NCBI GenBank assembly: GCA_020201155.1
Contig: JAIVHI010000006.1
Coordinates: 1-46,017 of the forward strand
Direction: 5' to 3'
Length of the DNA stretch: 46,017 nucleotides
Source: Loktanella sp.
GTDB lineage: Bacteria > Pseudomonadota > Alphaproteobacteria > Rhodobacterales > Rhodobacteraceae
Positions within the stretch are counted from its first letter, which is position 1. Each line of letters begins with the position of its first letter. Of this stretch, positions 17,264-25,420 are shown piece after piece. The notes under the pieces were generated by a model that searched no databases, was not told the origin of the DNA, and saw nothing but the letters and a program-made list of their open reading frames with translations. A program made the position numbers and the translations under genes.

Positions 17264-18593
17264 CAGGCTGCGGCTTCCGCCTTGATGCCCGAAATCGCCT
17301 GAATCAGGTTATCCTCGGTCACCTCTTCCGAGGTAAAGGTGCGCATGATCCGGCCCGAATACATCGCGACGATCCTGTCTGCGACATGCAGAACCTCGGG
17401 CATCTCGGAGCTGATGACGATGACCGCATAGCCCTCTGCCGCCAGTCCCCGCAGCAGCCTGTGGATCTCGGATTTGCTGCCGACGTCGATGCCGCGTGTC
17501 GGTTCGTCCACGATCAGTACGGTGGGGTGCATGGACAGCCACTTGCCGATGACGATCTTCTGCTGGTTGCCGCCCGACAGGTTGCCGACCTGCTGTCTCC
17601 AGCCCGGTGTCCGGATATCCAGCTGATCCTTGTACTTGTCGAAGATCTCGATCTCGGTGCCTTGGGCGATGAAGGGACCGGACCTCATCTTGTCGACCTG
17701 CGGCAGGGTCATGTTGTCCCGACAGTTCATGCCCAGAACAAGGCCCTGACCCTTGCGGTCTTCGGGCACCAGAGAGATGCCGCGCGCGATGGCATCAGCG
17801 GGCGACCCGATCCGAACGGATTCCCCGTCCAGCAGGATTTCCCCCGCAGAGGGGTCGCGCAGTCCGAACAGCGTTTCAGCGATTTCCGTCCGACCGGCCC
17901 CGACGAGACCGTAGAACCCCAGAACCTCGCCCCGGCGGACATGAAAGCTGATATCCGTAAAGTTCTTGCCACAGCTCAGGCCACGCACTTCGAGCGCGAT
18001 ATCCCCCATCTCGTGGTGCGAGACATTGCGGGGTCGGATATCACGTCGAACAACACGACCTTCTCGGCGTCTGTCAGCGAGGCGGTGGGTTCGTCGAAGA
18101 TCACCGCCTTGGCATCGACGGTCAGGGCGCGGGCGATCTCGACCATCTGCTGGTTGGCGATGGACAGGCTGCCGACCCGCGTGTGGGCATTGAAGCCGAC
18201 GTTCAGCTTCTTGAGGATCGCGTTGGTCTTCTCGGCCAGCGTGGTCCAGTCGACGCGGCCGAAACTCTTGCGCGGCAGCTCGCCCAGATAGATGTTCTCG
18301 GCGACCGACAGCTCCTCGGCCAGGCTCAGTTCCTGGTGGATAAAGACGATGCCCTTGGCCTTGGCTTCAAGCGGCCCGGCCATGACGACTTCGTCGTCAC
18401 CCATGTAGATGTGGCCCTCGTTCGGCTGGTGAATCCCGCCGAGCACTTTCATCAGGGTCGATTTGCCGGCGCCGTTTTCGCCCATCAGCGCGTGAACCTC
18501 GCCCGGCATCACGGTAAAGGACACATCGTCGAGCGCGCGGACACCGGGGAAGGTCTTGACGATGCCTTCGAGGCGGAGAACCGGTTCGGTCAT
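17263..18593 (-). pseudogene. RbsA-type sugar ABC ATPase, internally deleted and frameshifted
   Basis: RbsA-type ATPases have two fused nucleotide-binding domains and about 500 residues. The N-terminal part (ATG 18593) is intact through Walker A GENGAGKST, the signature-equivalent LSIANQQMVEIARAL and Walker B VIFDEPTASL, and ends after LFDVI near 18039. The C-terminal part (GDIALEVRGLS, from about 18006) is in another frame and runs through a complete second domain with LSGGNQQK and IVDEPTRGIDVG. Comparison with E. coli RbsA from memory places about 69 residues between these points; only 32 bases remain. Missing are the H-loop and the end of domain 1 plus the linker. Either a real deletion or an assembly error; the flanking genes are intact. 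Confidence 0.85.
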
Positions 18594-19591
18594 ATTCTCA
18601 ACTCCTGTTTGCCTTTGACGTTCAATTGACGGTCGATGAAGAGCACGGCGATCAGGATCAGACCGATCACGAGGTTCACGGTCGACGTGTCCGCGCCGAT
18701 ATGGCCCAGCCCCTTGCGCAGCAGCTGGATCGCGATGACACCGCCGAAGGTGCCGATGGGCGACCCCGCGCCGCCGGTGATCTTGGTGCCGCCCAGCACG
18801 ACGGCCGTGATAACCCAAAGCTCGAACAATTGCCCGTCATTGGGGTTCACCGACCCCGATTCCGAATAGAAGACCACGGCGGACAGGGCCGCCAGAAATC
18901 CGATGATCGCGAAGTTGATCATCATGTGCGGCCCCACACGGATACCGGCGTTGACGGCCGCTTCGCGGTTGTCGCCGATGGCGTAGGCATTCCGCCCGTG
19001 GACGGTGCGTGTCATGATGAACCAGACCACCAGCGTGACCGCCAGCAGGAACCATGTCGCGGTCGCCAGCCCCAGAACTTCGGCTTCGGCAAAGTCCACC
19101 AGCGTCCAGTTGAGGTTGCTGGTCGGGTTTTCGCCGTTGAACATGAAGACAAGCCCGCGAAAGCCCAGCATCGACCCCAGTGTGACGATGAAGGCGTCCA
19201 CGCCCGTCTTCCACACGATAAGCCCGTTGAGCGCACCCAGAGCCGTGCCGACCAGCAGGGCCAGCGTCCAGGACATCAGGATGACCCAGTCGCCCAGACC
19301 GGCAAAGATCGGCCATGTCATGCTGTCCAGCAGGACGATGGCCGCGATGGCATAGGTGGCACCCACGGACAGGTCGATATTGCCGTTGATCATGACCATC
19401 GTCATGCCCATCGCGATGATCCCGATTGGTGCGGACTGCTTGAGCAACAGCAGCATGTTGTCGAGATCCATGAAGGCGCTGTTGGACAGCGACAGGAACT
19501 GACCGGCGACACTGAAGAATATCAGCTCGAGCACGATGAAGCCCCAGATGCCGCCCTTTTTCAGGGCCTCGGATAATGCACCAGTTTTCAT
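18590..19591 (-). CDS. Sugar ABC permease, RbsC type
   Basis: A 333-residue inner-membrane permease of the BPD_transp_2 family. About ten hydrophobic segments are seen, with the conserved MVMINGNIDLSVGATYAI and VVLGGTKITGGAGSPIGTF typical of RbsC/XylH proteins. Its stop overlaps the ATPase start (ATGA), and it follows another permease of the same family, suggesting a heterodimeric channel. Confidence 0.93.
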   Translation of the reverse strand: MKTGALSEALKKGGIWGFIVLELIFFSVAGQFLSLSNSAFMDLDNMLLLLKQSAPIGIIAMGMTMVMINGNIDLSVGATYAIAAIVLLDSMTWPIFAGLGDWVILMSWTLALLVGTALGALNGLIVWKTGVDAFIVTLGSMLGFRGLVFMFNGENPTSNLNWTLVDFAEAEVLGLATATWFLLAVTLVVWFIMTRTVHGRNAYAIGDNREAAVNAGIRVGPHMMINFAIIGFLAALSAVVFYSESGSVNPNDGQLFELWVITAVVLGGTKITGGAGSPIGTFGGVIAIQLLRKGLGHIGADTSTVNLVIGLILIAVLFIDRQLNVKGKQELRI

Positions 19592-19603
19592 GATGTCGCC
19601 CCC

Positions 19604-20578
19604 TTATGCGATCGGTGACCAGAGCCTGCCGCGCTTGGCCGCGATATCGAGCCAGACAGCAAGGATGATGATGATCCAGGTCACGATGAACTGGACGTAG
19701 AATTGCAGCCCCATGAGCAGCAGGCCGTTCTGGATGAAGCCCAGGATCAGCACGCCGATCACGGTCTTGAAGATCGTGCCCGATCCACCCATCAACGAGG
19801 CCCCGCCCAGAATGACGGCGGCCAGCACCTCGAGCTCCATCCCCTGTCCCACGGTGTTCTGCGACCCCATGCTGCGGCTGGCCTGAATGAGCCCGGCAGT
19901 GGCGACGCAGAAGGCCGAGATGATGTAGCAGGCAAAGACGGTGCGCGCGCGGTGGATGCCCGAAAAGGTCGCGGCGGTGCCATTGCCGCCGACGGCATAG
20001 ACCTTGCGGCCAAAGGGCGTCTTGGCAAGCAACAGGCCAAGCAGGGCGGCCAGTGCGATGAAGATCAGGATCGGGACGGGGATACCCAGCGCGCTGCCCT
20101 GCCCGAAGACGTCGAACCACGTGCCATCCTTGTTGTCGATATCCATGTTCTTCCCGCCGGAATAGGTCAGCGTCAGGCCGTGGATCGCCGAAAGCATCCC
20201 GAGTGTGACGATCAGGGAATTGAGTTTGAGGTAGCCGACCAGAAACCCGATCATCGCCCCCAGTGCCATTGTCATGGCGAACATCGCCGGAATGGCAAGC
20301 AAAGGTCCGATCTTGTCGTGCAGGTCCAGCACCACGATGGTGGAAAAGGACATCATCGACCCGACCGACAGGTCGAGGTTGCCGCTGATGACCACAAAGG
20401 TCACCCCCAGCGCCATCACACCCAGAATGGTCGAGGATCGCACGACGCTGAACAGGTTGTCGGGCGACAGGAACTTGGCGTTGGCCAGCGTGAACCCGAT
20501 CATGAAGAGGGCAAAGGCGATCAGGATACCCTGTTTCGCCAGAACCGTGCCGATCTCTTGTTTCGTGAGTGTTGCCAT
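19604..20578 (-). CDS. Sugar ABC permease, RbsC type (second)
   Basis: A 324-residue permease of the same family as its downstream neighbour, with FVVISGNLDLSVGSMMSFS and AVILGGASLMGGSGTIFKT as the conserved stretches. Two different permeases in one operon suggest a heterodimer. It lies 67 bases downstream of an SDR gene and 12 bases upstream of the next permease. Confidence 0.93.
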   Translation of the reverse strand: MATLTKQEIGTVLAKQGILIAFALFMIGFTLANAKFLSPDNLFSVVRSSTILGVMALGVTFVVISGNLDLSVGSMMSFSTIVVLDLHDKIGPLLAIPAMFAMTMALGAMIGFLVGYLKLNSLIVTLGMLSAIHGLTLTYSGGKNMDIDNKDGTWFDVFGQGSALGIPVPILIFIALAALLGLLLAKTPFGRKVYAVGGNGTAATFSGIHRARTVFACYIISAFCVATAGLIQASRSMGSQNTVGQGMELEVLAAVILGGASLMGGSGTIFKTVIGVLILGFIQNGLLLMGLQFYVQFIVTWIIIILAVWLDIAAKRGRLWSPIA

Positions 20579-20645
20579 TATCCCCTCCCTCAGGTCGCAG
20601 GCGCCTCGTGAATGTGGAAAACGCCCGCTTTGGGCGTCTCAAAGG

Positions 20646-21443
20646 TCAGACCAGGATCATGCCCCCGTCGATCATGACGATCTGTCCGGTCATGTAGTCG
20701 CTGTCGGCGGATGCCAGGAACGTGGTGGTGCCGGTGATGTCCGCGGGCCTTGCGACGCGGCCCTTGAGAATATCGGCCGAAAACTCCTCCATCGCCTGTC
20801 CCGGACGATCGGCGGCGCCGATCTCCATCAGGTCCTGATCGACCTGCTCCCACATCTCTGTCGCCACCACGCCGGGGGCGAACCCTGTCACCGTTATATC
20901 GTGTTTTGCCAGATCCCGCGCACCCGATTGCGTGAGCGAGATCACGGCGGCCTTGGACGCGCAGTAGGGGGCGACATTGTCAAAGCCCTGCCTGCTGGCG
21001 ATAGACGCGGTGTTGACGATCTTGCCGCCGCCGCCTTGCGCGATCATCTGGCGGGCCGCTTCCTGCATGCCGATCATGCAGCCCAGACCATTGATTCCCA
21101 TGATGAAATTCCAGTTTCCCTCTGTCACGTCCATGAAGTTCATCGGCTTGTTGACGCCGGCGTTGTTGAACTTCACATCAAGACGCCCAAAGGTTTCGAC
21201 GGTATGCGCGATCATCGCCCGGACCTGTTCGCGGTCCGTCACGTCTACCTGTGCCGAGGCCACGGCACTGCTATTGCCATTCATCCGGCTGCGATTGGCT
21301 TCGGCGACCTCTGCGATCTTTTCGCCGTTGATATCGGCAAAGCAGACCTTGGCGCCCTCGTCCAAAAGGGCCTCTCCGATGGCGCGGCCAATGCCCTGCG
21401 CGGCACCGGTGACGATGCACACCCGGTCAGAAACGCGTCCCAT
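20646..21443 (-). CDS. SDR-family dehydrogenase in sugar operon
   Basis: A 265-residue classical SDR: VTGAAQGIGRAIG, NNAG, Ser in TASIASRQG, catalytic YCASK, and GQIVMIDGGM at the end. ATG 21443 is chosen because AGGAGA lies just upstream; a longer frame to 21479 lacks that. It sits between the binding protein and the permeases, an unusual place for an enzyme, which suggests it oxidises the imported polyol or sugar. It resembles the SDR at 24543-25352 (shared NW..IM..N...GMQE.ARQMIAQG), so the two may act on related substrates. Confidence 0.9.
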   Translation of the reverse strand: MGRVSDRVCIVTGAAQGIGRAIGEALLDEGAKVCFADINGEKIAEVAEANRSRMNGNSSAVASAQVDVTDREQVRAMIAHTVETFGRLDVKFNNAGVNKPMNFMDVTEGNWNFIMGINGLGCMIGMQEAARQMIAQGGGGKIVNTASIASRQGFDNVAPYCASKAAVISLTQSGARDLAKHDITVTGFAPGVVATEMWEQVDQDLMEIGAADRPGQAMEEFSADILKGRVARPADITGTTTFLASADSDYMTGQIVMIDGGMILV

Positions 21444-21479
21444 TGGCGTCTCTCCTGATTTGTCTGAATAAAAGGGCAC

Positions 21480-21502
21480 GGGGCCCGGACTGGCCGGACC
21501 CC
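21480..21502 (-). terminator. Intercistronic hairpin after sugar-binding-protein gene
   Basis: Arms GGGGCCCGG (21480-21488) and CCGGACCCC (21494-21502) pair with one mismatch around a 5-base loop. On the coding strand a CCCTTTTATT tract follows. It may act as a partial terminator or stabiliser that keeps binding-protein mRNA above that of the downstream genes. Confidence 0.55.
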
Positions 21503-21518
21503 GCGGGGAGGGCGGTCT

Positions 21519-22478
21519 TCAGAAGACCGGCTTGGTGAAGTCACCCATGTTGTCCTGGGTGATCTTCGGGGTATCGAAGTAGTTGAGGAAGGGCACATCT
21601 TCGCCATTCAGCACGTCGATGGCGGTCTGAAGTGCGGCTTCCGCGTCATCGACCGGCGACTGGTAGATCGAACCCCAGTAATCGCCAGCTTCCATCGCTT
21701 CGTAACCGACCGAGAAGTTCGTGGCACCGACGAAGATGATCCCTTCACGACCGGCGGCACGGGCCGCGTTCAAAGCGCCGACGCCCATGTTGTCGTCGCC
21801 GGAATAGACGCCGTCGATGTCGTCGTACTTGGTCAGGAAGGCTTCCATCACCTGCTGCGACTTTTCGCGGTTCCAGTCACCCGGTTGGGTTTCGACCAGT
21901 GTCACGTCGGGGCAGACCTCGGGCAGACGGTCTTCGAAGCCCTTGGCGCGCTCGATCGCGGTGGTGTAGCCGGGCTGGCCGGAAATCTGCACCACGCGGG
22001 CTTCTTCCGCGATGCCCATGTCCTTGAACTTGTCGCACATGATCTCGGCCGAGCGTGATCCCTGCGTGATGTTGTCCGGACCCGAGAAGGAGGCGACGAA
22101 GTCGAAGCCCTGCTCGGCGATGTTCGAATTGGTGACGATCACCGGGATGTCTTCCTGGCTGGCCTTGCGGACGGCGGGGATCACGGCCTCGCCGTTGGTC
22201 GGCCAGATGATGATGCTGTCGACGCCCTGCTGGATCAGGTCCTCGACCTGCGCGATCTGGCGGGCCACGTCGCCGCCCGCATCCAGAACCACGACATCCA
22301 CATCGTCGTTGGCTTCGGCGGCAGCGATGAACGCCTGTTCGTAGGTAGTCTGGTAGCTGTCGACGCCGACGTTGTTCTGCGTGATGCCGATCGTCATTGG
22401 GCCATGGGCCTCTGCAAACGCTGCACCGGCCAGAACTGTGGTGGCGGTGGAAGCAGCGAGAATAGTGCGAATTTTCAT
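21519..22478 (-). CDS. Sugar ABC solute-binding protein, RbsB/XylF type
   Basis: A 319-residue periplasmic binding protein (peripla_BP_4 type). It has a signal peptide of about 22 residues, with cleavage probably after GAAFA. The mature part shows ITQNNVGVDSYQTTYEQAF, IIIWPTNGEAVIPAVRKA and GVYSGDDNMGVGALNAARA, the usual ligand-binding segments. GGAGGAG lies before ATG 22478. First gene of the leftward sugar operon; its promoter region holds the 17-bp palindrome at 22612. Confidence 0.93.
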   Translation of the reverse strand: MKIRTILAASTATTVLAGAAFAEAHGPMTIGITQNNVGVDSYQTTYEQAFIAAAEANDDVDVVVLDAGGDVARQIAQVEDLIQQGVDSIIIWPTNGEAVIPAVRKASQEDIPVIVTNSNIAEQGFDFVASFSGPDNITQGSRSAEIMCDKFKDMGIAEEARVVQISGQPGYTTAIERAKGFEDRLPEVCPDVTLVETQPGDWNREKSQQVMEAFLTKYDDIDGVYSGDDNMGVGALNAARAAGREGIIFVGATNFSVGYEAMEAGDYWGSIYQSPVDDAEAALQTAIDVLNGEDVPFLNYFDTPKITQDNMGDFTKPVF

Positions 22479-22611
22479 GTGGGTCTCCTCCCGGATTGTT
22501 CTTGTTCAATCTTATGTCTCGACGCCCCTCCTGAGCATCAAGGCATCATCCGGCGCACCGAACGACTACAAACGACATTGCCGTGTGCGAGGCATTCGGA
22601 ATGCACGAAAG

Positions 22612-22645
22612 TTATCCATAATGGATAATAATACATCCATAATGA
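22612..22645. promoter_or_regulatory. Operator-like palindrome with adjacent partial copy
   Basis: TTATCCATAATGGATAA (22612-22628) is a perfect palindrome of two 8-base arms around a central A. A second copy of its core, ATCCATAATG, follows at about 22634-22643. The pair lies between the leftward sugar-binding-protein gene and the rightward regulator, 56 bases before the regulator start. It is the likely binding site of the winged-helix fusion regulator. Confidence 0.65.
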
Positions 22646-22700
22646 AGGTCTTTGCGATACGGTTTGACCGTCAATTTGAACATTTTGAAAGGACAGCTTC

Positions 22701-24518
22701 GTGAGCGAATCAAAAAGATCCAAATCGGACGATTTTCAAGCGCAGCATAAACGCCCTTCAGTCAAAGGCCCTGCACATCCGATGAACGCCATGAGAGGAC
22801 ATCACACGACTCCCGAGGCTTCGCCAGGCGCGAAGTCCGAGGTGCGTGACATGCTGTCCTTTCTAGAGGAGTTCAGCGACGAGATGGAGAATACCATCGA
22901 CCTCGTCACGCCGAACCCGCATCTGCGCATGGCGCTGCACCTGTTGCAGGGGCATTTCGACGGCAAGATCGTAACACCTACGTCCCTGATCGGCTCCAGC
23001 CGCGTGCCCTACGCCACGGCGAACCGCCGCCTGCGCGAGATGATCGACGCGGGCCTGATCGAACAACGTCCGCGCACGAAGACCGGGAAAAGCTATTCCC
23101 TTCATCCCAGCGATACGCTGCTGTCGCAGTGGGTGCAGCTGTCGGGTCGTCTGCAACGCATGACCGAAAACCGCTTTGGCGGGGCAGGGCGCGCACAGGG
23201 GACGCAGGACTATTACTTCGGCGGCAGCTACGCCACGGCCCGTTCGATCCCGCCCCTGCCGGTGCGCGGTGACCCCCTGAAGATCGCCGGGGGGCTGCGC
23301 GTTCTTGTGCATGGCGATCCGACCTTCATGGTCATGGAAAACCTCAAGCGCCAGTTCGAACAGGTGCTTGGTGCGCCGATCAACCAGCGCGCCTTTTCCA
23401 TCGACCGGCTGCGCCACGAGGCATTGCGCAACGCCGAACGCACGGCCAGCCGCTACGACATCGTGGCGGTCGATCTGCCGTGGATCGGCGAATTTGCGCA
23501 ACGCGAAATCCTGATGCCTCTGGATCAGGCGATGGATATCGCCCGGCTCGATCCGGCGGACTTTCACACCGCCGGCTGGAAGGCGACGCATTGGGGCGGT
23601 CGCGCCTACGCCGTGCCGGCCCAGACCACGCCCGAGCTGTTGTTCTATCGCCGCGACATGTTCGCGGCGGCAGGGTTGCAGCCGCCCGCGACGACCGACG
23701 ATCTGTTGCATGCCGCCAGCATCCTGCATGATCCGCGCCGGGGCACTTACGGTGTAGCTTGGAATGCCGCGCGGGGCACCGCGTTGGGCCATACGGTGCT
23801 GATGACGATGGCCGATTTCGGCCAGCCGATCCTTGATCTTGCCGAGGTCGCGGGCGGTTTCGACACCGACGCACTGGCCAAGGGCGGCTACCGTCCCACC
23901 ATCGATACCGAAGCAGGATTGCGCGCGGCGAACTTCCTGCTGGAAATGCTGAAGTATTCGCCGCCCGACATCCTGTCGATGTCGTGGTACGAGCGCGTGC
24001 GCCCCTATGCGATGGGCAATGTCGGCATGGCCTTTGGCTACACGTTGCTGGCCCCCTATTTCGAATCCGACGAAACATCGCCCGCCTACGGACAGACCGG
24101 GTATCTGCCGCATCCGTCCGGGCCGGGGGCCAATTCCGTGGCACCTATCGGGGGCTACGCGATGGGCATCCCCGCGAATCTGCCCCAGGACCGCATCGCC
24201 GCGGCGGTCGAGGCGCTGTGCGTCTTCACCTCACCCGAGGCACAGAAGCTTTACGTCCAGAACGGCAGCCGCACGAACCCGCGCTATTCCGTGGCCTCGG
24301 ACCCCGAGGTGCGCCGCGCATCGCCCATCTTCGAGGCAGTCGACGGCATGTCATGGCGCGACGAACTGCAATTCTGGCCGCGCCCGCCGATCCCCGAAAT
24401 CGCGGATATCATCCAGATCTGCGGCGAGGAATTTCACGACATGCTGCGCGGGATCGTCCCGCCGCAGGAGGCGTTGCGCCGCGCGCAAGCCCGCGCCGAC
24501 GCATTGATACAACACTGA
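22701..24518 (+). CDS. Winged-helix / solute-binding-protein fusion regulator
   Basis: A 605-residue protein with no signal peptide or membrane segment. Residues about 72-136 form a winged helix-turn-helix: helices in LRMALHLLQGHF and TSLIGSSRVPYATANRRLRE, then a wing in IEQRPRTKTGKSYSLHP. Residues about 199-600 are a complete ABC solute-binding-protein (family 1) domain, shown by YDIVAVDLPWIGEFAQ, GGRAYAVPAQTTPELLFYRR and SPEAQKLYVQNGSRTNPRYS. This is not the LacI/PBP1-type sensor; it resembles extracellular family 1 proteins placed in the cytoplasm. GTG 22701 follows GAAAGGA. It probably binds a sugar-like effector and controls the divergent operon and the downstream genes. Confidence 0.88.
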   Translation: MSESKRSKSDDFQAQHKRPSVKGPAHPMNAMRGHHTTPEASPGAKSEVRDMLSFLEEFSDEMENTIDLVTPNPHLRMALHLLQGHFDGKIVTPTSLIGSSRVPYATANRRLREMIDAGLIEQRPRTKTGKSYSLHPSDTLLSQWVQLSGRLQRMTENRFGGAGRAQGTQDYYFGGSYATARSIPPLPVRGDPLKIAGGLRVLVHGDPTFMVMENLKRQFEQVLGAPINQRAFSIDRLRHEALRNAERTASRYDIVAVDLPWIGEFAQREILMPLDQAMDIARLDPADFHTAGWKATHWGGRAYAVPAQTTPELLFYRRDMFAAAGLQPPATTDDLLHAASILHDPRRGTYGVAWNAARGTALGHTVLMTMADFGQPILDLAEVAGGFDTDALAKGGYRPTIDTEAGLRAANFLLEMLKYSPPDILSMSWYERVRPYAMGNVGMAFGYTLLAPYFESDETSPAYGQTGYLPHPSGPGANSVAPIGGYAMGIPANLPQDRIAAAVEALCVFTSPEAQKLYVQNGSRTNPRYSVASDPEVRRASPIFEAVDGMSWRDELQFWPRPPIPEIADIIQICGEEFHDMLRGIVPPQEALRRAQARADALIQH

Positions 24519-24542
24519 ACGTGACTTGAGGAGGAGACACGC

Positions 24543-25352
24543 ATGGACCCCAATCGCCTGAAAGGTAAAAACATTCTCATCACGGGCGCCGCCCGTGGCA
24601 TGGGTGCGGCCAATGCCGAGAACTTCGCCGCCCAGGGGGCCAACATCTGCGTCGGCGATCTGGACCAGGACGAGGCGCAAAAGGTCGCGGACCGGATCAA
24701 CGAAGCCGGCAACGGCCGCGCCGTCGCGGTCAAGATGGACGTGACCAAGCGCGAGGACAATGCCGCCGCCGTCGCCGCCACGGTCGAGGCTTTCGGCTCG
24801 ATCAACGTCGGCGTCTTCAACGCCGGTCTCAACAAGCCCCGGTTCTTCATGGATATCGATGAAGACAACTGGGACATGATCATGAACGTCAACACCAAGG
24901 CGATGTGGCTGGGCATGCAGGAAACCGCCCGCCAGATGATCGCGCAAGGCCCGATGGAAGATCACCCCTACAAGCTGATCAACGTGGGCTCGATCGCATC
25001 GCGCAAGCCGCTGATCGATGTGACCGTCTACTGCACGTCCAAGTATGGCTGTCTGGCGCTGACCCATTGCGGCGCCATCGGTCTGGCCGAGCACAAGATC
25101 ACGGTCAACGGCTATGCCCCCGGCGTCGTCGTCACCCCGCTGTGGGAGCAGCTGGACAAGGATCTGGTCGATATCGGCTTCAAGCAGAAAGAGGGTCAGG
25201 CCTACGAGGACATCGTGCGCGACGAATTGCAGATCAAGCGCGTGTCCTACCCCGAGGATATCACCGGCACGGCGTCCTTCCTCGCCTCTGACGACAGCGA
25301 CTACATGACCGGTCAGATGATCCACATCGATGGCGGCTGGTGTATTCAGTAA
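24543..25352 (+). CDS. SDR-family dehydrogenase
   Basis: A 269-residue SDR with TGAARGMGAAN, FNAG, Ser in VGSIASRKP, catalytic YCTSK, and GQMIHIDGGWCIQ at the end. It is related to the SDR at 20646-21443. GAGGAG precedes ATG 24543, 24 bases after the fusion regulator, so the two are probably co-transcribed. The reaction is presumably oxidation of a polyol or hydroxy acid. Confidence 0.9.
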   Translation: MDPNRLKGKNILITGAARGMGAANAENFAAQGANICVGDLDQDEAQKVADRINEAGNGRAVAVKMDVTKREDNAAAVAATVEAFGSINVGVFNAGLNKPRFFMDIDEDNWDMIMNVNTKAMWLGMQETARQMIAQGPMEDHPYKLINVGSIASRKPLIDVTVYCTSKYGCLALTHCGAIGLAEHKITVNGYAPGVVVTPLWEQLDKDLVDIGFKQKEGQAYEDIVRDELQIKRVSYPEDITGTASFLASDDSDYMTGQMIHIDGGWCIQ

Positions 25353-25420
25353 GTCACTGATTTCGAACAATAACAGACAACACAACGGGTGCGCAGGATC
25401 GCGCCCGAAAGGAGAGTTTC

